From positions 1 to 5,208 of the forward strand of contig JAKBCG010000201.1 in the NCBI GenBank assembly GCA_021808035.1: DNA of 5,208 nucleotides. The letters run 5' to 3'. The stretch is from Pseudomonadota bacterium. Lineage in GTDB: Bacteria; Pseudomonadota; Gammaproteobacteria; Steroidobacterales; Steroidobacteraceae. The notes beneath the pieces were generated by a model. The model was not told the DNA's origin. It ran no database searches and saw only the letters and a program-made list of their open reading frames with translations. The first letter of the stretch is position 1. Every line of letters begins with the position of its first letter. A program made the position numbers and the translations under genes. Below are positions 1 through 5,208 of the stretch, in pieces.

Positions 1-778
1 TCAGGGCGTCGATCGGCGCCGCTACCGGATTCTCGGGATCGACTACCTCGGCGGATCCGGCGAGAGCAGCGCGCCCGCGCCGGGCGTGCCGTTCCCGAGC
101 GTGAGCGCGTACGACCAAGCCGAGGCGATCGCCGCGATCCTGGCGGCCCGGGGGGAGGGTGCGCTGCACGCGATCGTCGGGGCCTCGTATGGCGGTCAGG
201 TCGCGCTCGCTTTCGCCGCACGCCATCCCGACCGGGTCGGCCGGCTCGTCGTCCTGAGCGCCGCCGACCGCGTCCGGCCGCTCGCGACCGCGCGGCGCTG
301 CGTGCAGCGGCAGATCGTGCGCGAGGCGCTCGCGCGCGGCGACGGGCCCGCGGGCCTGAAGCTCGCCCGCGCGCTCGCGATGACCACCTACCGCAGCGCG
401 CGCGAGTTCGACGAACGGTTCGGCGGTCCGCCGACGTTCGAGCACGGCCGGTTCGTGTTCCCGGTCGAGCGCTACCTGTTCGCGCGCGGTGACGACTACG
501 TGCGCCGCTACCGGGCCGAGTCGTTCCTCGCGCTCAGCGAGTCGATCGACCTGTTCCGGATCGACCCGGCGACGGTGCGCGTGCCGACGACCTTGATCGC
601 GGTGCACGAGGACCAGCTCGTGCCGATCGCCGACATGCGCGCGCTCGCCGCGAGCCTCGGCGGGCACACCCGGCTGGTCGCGGTGAATTCCCTGTACGGA
701 CACGATGCCTTCCTGAAGGAGAGCGAGATGTTGAATCCGATCGTCGCGGCGGCGCTTGCGGACGGGGTCGCGGCGTGA
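1..778 (+). CDS. metX: Homoserine O-acyltransferase, MetX family (probably O-succinyltransferase), 5' end missing
   Basis: This alpha/beta-hydrolase-fold enzyme transfers an acyl group from acyl-CoA to the hydroxyl of homoserine, the committing step of methionine synthesis in the cytoplasm. The frame is open from base 2 and already reads family sequence there (a DYLGGSGES stretch before any start codon), so the gene begins left of the window and the GTG at 86 is internal. About 258 C-terminal residues are visible; family members usually have about 340-380. The likely triad is present: Ser in the nucleophile elbow GASYGG (185-187), Asp in HEDQLVP (611-613) and His in YGHDAF (701-703). The lid motif MTTYRSAREFDERF is typical of MetX. 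The elbow differs from the GGSMGG of classical acetyltransferases. Succinyl rather than acetyl specificity is inferred from the downstream E. coli-like MetB. The stop overlaps the metB start (GTGA), suggesting translational coupling. A generic alpha/beta hydrolase is the less likely alternative. Confidence 0.88.
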   Translation, partial: QGVDRRRYRILGIDYLGGSGESSAPAPGVPFPSVSAYDQAEAIAAILAARGEGALHAIVGASYGGQVALAFAARHPDRVGRLVVLSAADRVRPLATARRCVQRQIVREALARGDGPAGLKLARALAMTTYRSAREFDERFGGPPTFEHGRFVFPVERYLFARGDDYVRRYRAESFLALSESIDLFRIDPATVRVPTTLIAVHEDQLVPIADMRALAASLGGHTRLVAVNSLYGHDAFLKESEMLNPIVAAALADGVAA

Positions 779-1929
779 GCGCGGGCGCAGTGACGCGCAC
801 GGTGCGCGCGGGGCTCGAGACGGACGCGCAGTACGGGGCGGTCGTACCGCCGATCTACCTCTCGTCGAACTTCGCGTTCGACGGGCTCGGCGCGCCGCGC
901 GGGCCGTACGACTACACGCGCTCGGGGAATCCGACCCGCGACCTGCTCGCCGGCGCGCTCGCCGATCTCGAGGGCGGCGCCGGCGCGGTGGTCACCGCGA
1001 CCGGCCTCGCCGCGGTCACGCTCACCCTCGCGAGCCTGCCGGCCGGCGCGCGGGTGCTCGCGCCGCACGACTGCTACGGCGGGACGTTCCGGCTGCTCGC
1101 GGCGCTCGGCGCGAAGGGCGCGATCACGGTCGATTTCGTCGACCAGAACGACGTCGCGGCGCTCGCGCACGCGCTCGCGGCGCGGCCCGCGCTGGTGTGG
1201 ATCGAGACCCCGAGCAATCCGCTGCTGCGCATCGTCGACGTCGCCGCGCTCTCGGCCGCGGCGCACACGGTCGGCGCGCGGGTCGTCGTCGACAACACCT
1301 TCCTGTCGCCGGTTTGGCAGCGTCCGCTCGTGCTCGGCGCGGACCTCGTGTTGCACTCGACCACGAAGTACCTGAACGGGCACAGCGACGTGGTCGGCGG
1401 CGCGGTCGTCGCGCGCGACGCCGAGACGGCGCGCGAGCTCGCGTGGTGGGCGAACGCGCTCGGGCTCACCGGCGCGCCGTTCGACAGTTTCCTGACGCTG
1501 CGCGGGCTGCGTACGCTGCACGCGCGGATGCGCGCGCACGCCGAGAACGCGGTCGCGGTCGTCGCCGCGCTCGGGCGCCACCCGGCGGTCCGGCGGGTCC
1601 ACTACCCGGGACTCGCGGACCATCCGGGCCACGCGCTCGCGCGACGCCAGCAGTCCGGGTTCGGCGCGATGCTGAGCTTCGAGCTCGCGGGCGGCGAGGG
1701 CGCGGTGGGCGCCTTCCTCGACGGGCTCGAGTGCTTCACGCTCGCCGAGTCGCTCGGCGGGGTCGAGAGCCTGGTCGCGCACCCGGCGACGATGACCCAT
1801 GCGGGGATGGACCCGGCCGCGCGCGAGCGGGCCGGGATCGGCGCGGGCTTGCTGCGCCTGTCGATCGGGATCGAGGCGGCCGCGGATCTGGTCGCGGACC
1901 TCGAGGCGGGGCTCGACCGGGCGGCCTAG
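775..1929 (+). CDS. metB: Cystathionine gamma-synthase (PLP-dependent)
   Basis: This cytoplasmic PLP enzyme condenses an O-acylhomoserine (O-succinylhomoserine in E. coli) with L-cysteine to give L-cystathionine. The product has 384 residues, against 386 as I recall for E. coli MetB, and aligns along its whole length. The PLP lysine is K198 in STTKYLNGHSD. Other family residues are D46, Y47 and R49 in YDYTRSGNPTR, Y101 and R106 in CYGGTFR, N227 in WWANALG, E325 and S326 in LAESLGGVES, and R361 in LLRLS. Most of these have the same number as I remember for E. coli. The conserved AWWAN, LAESLGGVES and THAGM stretches favour gamma-synthase over cystathionine gamma-lyase or O-acetylhomoserine sulfhydrylase, although bifunctional activity cannot be excluded. 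The GTG start at 775 places the conserved QYG at the same distance from the N-terminus as in E. coli; a second GTG at 790 is a less likely start. There is no strong Shine-Dalgarno, so translation is probably coupled to metX. Confidence 0.95.
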   Translation: MSAGAVTRTVRAGLETDAQYGAVVPPIYLSSNFAFDGLGAPRGPYDYTRSGNPTRDLLAGALADLEGGAGAVVTATGLAAVTLTLASLPAGARVLAPHDCYGGTFRLLAALGAKGAITVDFVDQNDVAALAHALAARPALVWIETPSNPLLRIVDVAALSAAAHTVGARVVVDNTFLSPVWQRPLVLGADLVLHSTTKYLNGHSDVVGGAVVARDAETARELAWWANALGLTGAPFDSFLTLRGLRTLHARMRAHAENAVAVVAALGRHPAVRRVHYPGLADHPGHALARRQQSGFGAMLSFELAGGEGAVGAFLDGLECFTLAESLGGVESLVAHPATMTHAGMDPAARERAGIGAGLLRLSIGIEAAADLVADLEAGLDRAA

Positions 1930-1933
1930 CGTC

Positions 1934-2998
1934 TCAGCCGAGCGCGGCGAGGACCGCGTCGCCGGCCGCGCGGGTGGTCGTGGGCGTCGTCCCCGCGGGC
2001 GCGAGGTCGGCGGTGAGCGCGCCGCGCTCGATCGCGGCCGATACCGCCTCCTCCAGCGCGCCGGCCTCGGCCGGGAGCTCGAGCGAGTGGCGCAGCAGCA
2101 TCGCCGCGCTCAGGATCGTCGCGTACGGATTCGCGATCCCGCGGCCGGCGATGTCCGGCGCGGAACCGTGGATCGGCTCGTACAGGCCGCCGCGTCCGCG
2201 CGCTCCCAGCGAGGCGGACGGCAGCATCCCGAGCGAACCGGCGAGCATCGATGCCTCGTCGGTCAGGATGTCGCCGAACATGTTCTCGGTCACGATCACG
2301 TCGAAGTCGCGCGGCCGGCGCAGCAGGTGCATCGCGGCCGCGTCGACCAGCATGTGCTCCACGACGAGGTCGGTGAACTCCGTGCGGGCGATCCGCTCGA
2401 CGACCGAGCGCCACAGCCGCGAGGTCTCGAGCACGTTCGCCTTGTCGATCGAGGTGAGCTTGCGCCGTCGCGCGCGCGCGAGGCCCGCGGCGAGCCGCAC
2501 CACGCGCTCGATCTCCGCGACGGTGTAGCGGCACACGTCGACCGCGTCGGTGTCGCTGCGGTGCTTGTCGCCGAAGTAGATCCCGCCGGTCAGCTCGCGC
2601 ACCACCAGGATGTCGACGCCGGCGAGCAGCTCCGGCTTGATCGGCGAGGCGCCGAGCACCGCCGGGTGCGGCGCGACGGGACGCAGGTTCGCGAACAGGC
2701 CGAGCTCCTTGCGCAGCCGCAGGAGTCCCTGTTCGGGCCGAATCGCCGCGTTCGGATCGGACCAGCGCGGTCCGCCGACCGCGCCCATCAGCACGCCGTC
2801 CGCACGGCGGCACAGCGCGAGCGTGTCCTCGGGGAGCGCCGTGCCGGCGGCGTCGATCGCCGCGCCGCCGAGCAGCGCCGGCTCGAACCGGAACTCGTGG
2901 CCGAAGCGGCGGGCGATCGCGTCGAGGGCGCGGACCGCCTCGGCGGTGACCTCGGGGCCGATGCCGTCGCCGGCGAGGACCGCGATCAGCGCGCGCAT
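1934..2998 (-). CDS. leuB: 3-isopropylmalate dehydrogenase
   Basis: LeuB oxidises and decarboxylates 3-isopropylmalate with NAD+ to 2-oxoisocaproate, the third leucine-specific step. It is a cytoplasmic homodimer needing Mg2+ or Mn2+. The product has 354 residues, a normal family length. Visible motifs are GDGIGPEV (10-17), substrate-contact arginines R96, R106 (LFANLRP) and R134 (VVRELTGG), catalytic Y141 and K186 (DKANVL), metal ligands D219, D243 and D247 (NMFGDILTDE), and the EPIHGSAPDIAG loop (274-285), whose Asp fits NAD+ rather than NADP+ use. The bulky-substrate signature LLRLRKELGLFANLRP separates it from isocitrate and tartrate dehydrogenases. The start is supported by a GAGG Shine-Dalgarno seven bases upstream that overlaps the leuD stop. 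It is the last gene of the leftward cluster, and its TGA stop lies four bases from the convergent metB stop. Confidence 0.97.
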   Translation of the reverse strand: MRALIAVLAGDGIGPEVTAEAVRALDAIARRFGHEFRFEPALLGGAAIDAAGTALPEDTLALCRRADGVLMGAVGGPRWSDPNAAIRPEQGLLRLRKELGLFANLRPVAPHPAVLGASPIKPELLAGVDILVVRELTGGIYFGDKHRSDTDAVDVCRYTVAEIERVVRLAAGLARARRRKLTSIDKANVLETSRLWRSVVERIARTEFTDLVVEHMLVDAAAMHLLRRPRDFDVIVTENMFGDILTDEASMLAGSLGMLPSASLGARGRGGLYEPIHGSAPDIAGRGIANPYATILSAAMLLRHSLELPAEAGALEEAVSAAIERGALTADLAPAGTTPTTTRAAGDAVLAALG

Positions 2999-3005
2999 CG
3001 GCGCG

Positions 3006-3009
3006 CCTC
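3006..3009 (-). promoter_or_regulatory. Shine-Dalgarno for leuB, overlapping the leuD stop
   Basis: GAGG on the minus strand shares bases with the leuD TGA stop (TGAGG) and sits seven bases before the leuB ATG. The overlap supports the chosen leuB start and suggests that ribosomes ending leuD can start leuB. Confidence 0.6.
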
Positions 3010-3586
3010 AGCGTCCATGCGCCGCTTCGTAGCGCTCGATCGCCGGCAGCTGGGCGCGCAGGTAGCCGAGCTCGTCGATGCCGTTCAGCAGGCAGTGTCG
3101 CGCGAACCGGTCGATCGGGAACGTGACCCGGCGCCCGTCCGGCAGCGCAAGCTCGGTCGTCTCGAGGTCGATCGTGACCTCGGCGCCCGGATGCTCGACG
3201 AGCCAGCGGTGCGTCGCCGGGTCGACGATCACCGGCAGCAGGCCGTTCTTCAGCGCGTTGCTCTTGAAGATGTCCGCGATCGCGCTGCTCACCACCGCGC
3301 GGAAGCCGTAGTCGTGAAGCGCCCACGGCGCGTGTTCGCGCGAGGAGCCGCAGCCGAAGTTGTGGCCCGCGACCAGGATGCGACTGCCGGCCGCTTCCGG
3401 CCGGTTCAGCACGAAGTCGGGCTTCGGGGTGCCGTCCGCCGCGTAGCGCAGGTCCGCGAACAGCGCCTGGCCGAGACCGGTCTTGGTCGTCACGGTCAGG
3501 TAGCGCGCCGGGATGATCTGGTCGGTGTCGATGTTCGTCGACGGCATCACGACCGTGGTCGAACGCAGGGTCTTGATCGGTTCCAT
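3008..3586 (-). CDS. leuD: 3-isopropylmalate dehydratase, small subunit
   Basis: LeuD is the swivelling small subunit of isopropylmalate isomerase. With LeuC it converts 2-isopropylmalate to 3-isopropylmalate through a dehydrated intermediate. The protein has 192 residues, close to the roughly 200 of the LeuD1 type. Visible motifs are IDTDQIIPARYL (19-30), the substrate-loop signature GHNFGCGSSREHAPW (74-88), ADIFKSNALKNGLLP (104-118) and FARHCLLNG (161-169). The frame is open far upstream into leuC, but the ATG at 3586 is chosen because the family N-terminus starts there and it forms a one-base overlap with the leuC stop (TGATG). Only a weak GGGA lies ahead, so re-initiation after leuC is likely. 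Several positions differ from the enterobacterial form, for example DTDQIIPARYL where I recall DTDAIIPKQFL in E. coli. Confidence 0.96.
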   Translation of the reverse strand: MEPIKTLRSTTVVMPSTNIDTDQIIPARYLTVTTKTGLGQALFADLRYAADGTPKPDFVLNRPEAAGSRILVAGHNFGCGSSREHAPWALHDYGFRAVVSSAIADIFKSNALKNGLLPVIVDPATHRWLVEHPGAEVTIDLETTELALPDGRRVTFPIDRFARHCLLNGIDELGYLRAQLPAIERYEAAHGR

Positions 3587-4986
3587 CACAGCAGGTCCCG
3601 AGGATCGGTGATGCGGCCGGTGACCGCGCACGCGGCCGCGGTGTACGGGCTCGCGAGCAAGGTGCGTGCGCCGACGCCCTGCCGGCCCTCGAAATTGCGG
3701 TTGCTGGTGCTGACCGCGGTCGCGCCCGCGGGAACGGTGTCGCCGTTCATCCCGAGGCACATCGAGCACCCCGATTCGCGCCACTCGGCGCCGGCCTCCC
3801 GGAACACGTCCGCGAGCCCGAGCGCCTCCGCCTCGCGTTTGACCTGCTGGGAGCCCGGCACCACCAGCATCCGCACGCCGGGGGCGACCCGGCGGCCGCG
3901 CAGGATCTTCGCGGTCGCCTGCAGGTCCTCGAGGCGGCCGTTCGTGCAGCTGCCGACGAACACGACGTCGACGCGCTTGCCGAGCATCGGCTCGCCGCCG
4001 TGAAAGCCCATGTAGGCGAGCGCGCGCTCGAGCACCGGATCGCCGCGCTCGCCCGGGATCGCGCCGCCGATCGGCAGCACCATGCCGGGGTTCGTGCCAT
4101 AGGTGATCATCGGCTCGAGGGCCGACGCGTCGATCTCGACGCGCGCGTCGAACGCGGCGCCCGGGTCGCTCGCGAGCGCCCGCCAGCCGGCCGCCGCCGC
4201 GTCGAAGTCCTCGGGCCGCGGCTGGTGCGGCCGCTCCGCGAGGTAGGCGAGGGTGACCTCGTCCGGCGCGATCAGCCCGGCGCGCGCGCCGGCCTCGATC
4301 GACATGTTGCACACGGTCATGCGCTCGGCCATCGACAACGCCGTGATCGCCGGCCCGCGGTACTCGAGCACGTACCCGGTCCCGCCGGAGACGCCGATCC
4401 GGCCGATGATCGCGAGGATCAGGTCCTTCGCGGTCACGCCGGCGCCGAGACGGCCGCCGACCTCGATCGCCAGCGTCTTCGGCTTGCGCTGCAGGAGGCA
4501 CTGGGTCGCGAGCACGTGGCCGACCTCGGTCGTGCCGATCCCGAACGCGAGCGCGCCGAGCGCGCCATGGGTGCTCGTGTGGCTGTCACCGCAGACGATC
4601 GTCATCCCGGGGCGGGTGTGGCCCTGCTCGGGGCCGATCACGTGCACGATCCCGCGCCGCGGGTCGCGCAGGCCGTAGAGCTCCACCCCGAATTCCTTCG
4701 CGTTCGCCTCCAGCTGATGCACCTGGCGCGCCGCGTCCGTGGGGCCGATCGGCTCGTCGCCGAAGATCTGTTCGGTGCGCGTCGGCGTCGAGTGATCGAG
4801 CGTCGCGAGCGTGCGATCCGGGCGGCGTATCTTCAGGCCCTGGGCGCGCAGCAGCGCGAACGCCTGCGGCGAGGTCACCTCGTGCGTCAGGTGCAGGTCG
4901 ATGTACAGCACCGCGGGCGTGTCGGGAGTCTCCGGCACGACCTCGTGGGCCGCCCAGACCTTTTCGAACATCGTGCGCGCCGGCAT
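3586..4986 (-). CDS. leuC: 3-isopropylmalate dehydratase, large subunit (4Fe-4S)
   Basis: LeuC is the aconitase-family large subunit that carries the catalytic iron-sulfur cluster of isopropylmalate isomerase and works as a heterodimer with LeuD. The 466 residues equal the length I recall for E. coli LeuC. The three cluster cysteines are C347 in VGSCTNGR and C407 and C410 in GCSMCLGMNG, the same numbers as in E. coli. Other hallmarks are LYIDLHLTHEVTSP (27-40), GIVHVIGPEQG (112-122), VCGDSHTSTHGALGALAFGIG (from 131), TYGTNPGM, and the C-terminal STSNRNFEGRQG. These features, and the leuD that follows, distinguish it from aconitase and homoaconitase. The ATG at 4986 is favoured by a GGAG Shine-Dalgarno nine bases upstream and a family-like N-terminus. 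It lies 22 bases after ilvC and overlaps leuD by one base. Confidence 0.97.
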   Translation of the reverse strand: MPARTMFEKVWAAHEVVPETPDTPAVLYIDLHLTHEVTSPQAFALLRAQGLKIRRPDRTLATLDHSTPTRTEQIFGDEPIGPTDAARQVHQLEANAKEFGVELYGLRDPRRGIVHVIGPEQGHTRPGMTIVCGDSHTSTHGALGALAFGIGTTEVGHVLATQCLLQRKPKTLAIEVGGRLGAGVTAKDLILAIIGRIGVSGGTGYVLEYRGPAITALSMAERMTVCNMSIEAGARAGLIAPDEVTLAYLAERPHQPRPEDFDAAAAGWRALASDPGAAFDARVEIDASALEPMITYGTNPGMVLPIGGAIPGERGDPVLERALAYMGFHGGEPMLGKRVDVVFVGSCTNGRLEDLQATAKILRGRRVAPGVRMLVVPGSQQVKREAEALGLADVFREAGAEWRESGCSMCLGMNGDTVPAGATAVSTSNRNFEGRQGVGARTLLASPYTAAACAVTGRITDPRDLL

Positions 4987-4995
4987 CGCGTCGTG

Positions 4996-4999
4996 CTCC
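4996..4999 (-). promoter_or_regulatory. Shine-Dalgarno for leuC
   Basis: GGAG on the minus strand lies nine bases before the leuC ATG, inside the short ilvC-leuC spacer. It is the clearest ribosome-binding site of the cluster and supports the ATG at 4986 over the internal ATG five codons later. Confidence 0.65.
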
Positions 5000-5008
5000 G
5001 GTGCGCGC

Positions 5009-5208
5009 TCAGGCCCGGCCGGACTCGAGCCAGGGCATGCGCGCGCGCAGGTCGGCGCCGACCTTCTCGATCGAGTGCGCGAGGTCCGCCTTCAGCAGCT
5101 TCGAGTACTTGCGGCGGCCGCGCTTGTTCTCCGCGATCCACTGGCGCGCGAACTTGCCGCTCTGGATCTCGCCGAGGATCTTGCGCATCTCCTTCTTGGT
5201 CGCCTTGT
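5009..5208 (-). CDS. ilvC: Ketol-acid reductoisomerase (class I), C-terminal end only
   Basis: Only the last 65 residues are inside the window; the start lies beyond the right edge. IlvC isomerises and reduces acetolactate or acetohydroxybutyrate with NADPH to the dihydroxy acids of valine and isoleucine synthesis, using Mg2+. The visible tail matches the C-terminal knotted helical domain of short (class I) enzymes: MRKILGEIQSGKFARQWIAEN, then a basic KRGRRKYSKLL segment, then IEKVGADLRARMPWL. After the usual MPWL ending there are six extra residues (ESGRA preceded by none of note), ending in TGA at 5009. Neither the cofactor-binding domain nor most metal ligands are visible, so NADPH versus NADH preference cannot be judged. 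It lies 22 bases upstream of leuC on the same strand and is probably co-transcribed with leuCDB. Confidence 0.93.
   Translation of the reverse strand, partial: KATKKEMRKILGEIQSGKFARQWIAENKRGRRKYSKLLKADLAHSIEKVGADLRARMPWLESGRA

Noticed and set aside
86..778. GTG at 86 as the true start of metX.
   Set aside because: Conserved MetX sequence continues upstream in frame to base 2, so the gene is cut by the window edge rather than starting here.
508..1800. A 430-codon minus-strand open frame opposite metX and metB.
   Set aside because: It is mostly Arg, Glu and Ala and lies antisense to two well-supported genes; it is a GC-driven shadow.
1942..1971. Inverted repeat GCGCGGC / GCCGCGC (1942-1948 and 1965-1971) just past the metB stop, considered as a terminator.
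   Set aside because: The arms are only seven bases with a 16-base loop and no T-run follows on either strand. It lies within the leuB coding end, and such repeats are expected by chance at this GC content.
756..2528. A 590-codon + strand open frame overlapping metB and antisense to leuB.
   Set aside because: It is out of frame with metB, has biased composition and contains no recognisable domain.
3000..3007. Eight-base palindrome GGCGCGCC between leuD and leuB, considered as an operator.
   Set aside because: It is too short and too typical of GC-rich sequence, and it sits inside an operon where the Shine-Dalgarno already explains the site.
1799..4003. A 734-codon open frame on the + strand lying antisense to leuB, leuD and part of leuC.
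   Set aside because: Its product is Arg-rich, low in complexity and matches no family I know, whereas the opposite strand encodes complete conserved enzymes. Stop codons are rare in alternative frames of such GC-rich DNA.
3587..4501. Long upstream extension of the leuD frame through leuC.
   Set aside because: The extension overlaps leuC in another frame and is Arg/Gly-rich without motifs. LeuD homology begins exactly at the ATG at 3586, so this is not a fusion.

Overview
The window is a compact stretch of core amino-acid biosynthesis from a high-GC bacterium. By eye it is roughly 70% G+C or more, with third codon positions almost always G or C. The pairing of a MetX-type homoserine acyltransferase with an E. 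coli-like cystathionine gamma-synthase, beside an ilvC-leuC-leuD-leuB cluster, points to a proteobacterium. A gammaproteobacterium near the Xanthomonadales is my best guess, from remembered gene content and not from any search. There are no RNA genes, mobile elements, CRISPR arrays or long non-coding stretches; nearly every base is coding.

Layout: on the + strand, metX (3' part only, running off the left edge, to 778) and metB (775-1929) overlap by four bases (GTGA) and look co-transcribed. On the - strand, read from the right edge leftwards, come the 3' end of ilvC (5208-5009), leuC (4986-3586), leuD (3586-3008) and leuB (2998-1934). Their junctions are 22 bases, a one-base overlap (TGATG) and 9 bases, as expected for one operon. 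The two groups converge at 1927-1936, where the metB and leuB stop codons are separated by only four bases.

Function: MetX acylates homoserine. MetB joins the product to cysteine, giving cystathionine on the way to methionine. IlvC makes the dihydroxy-acid intermediates of valine and isoleucine synthesis. LeuC and LeuD form isopropylmalate isomerase and LeuB is 3-isopropylmalate dehydrogenase, together covering the leucine branch after LeuA. leuA is not in the window. All visible catalytic and cofactor residues are intact, with no frameshift or truncation apart from the window edges.

I found no undescribed system. The points most worth a second look are the acyl donor of the divergent MetX, the four-base convergent junction, and ilvC sitting directly before leuCDB without leuA.
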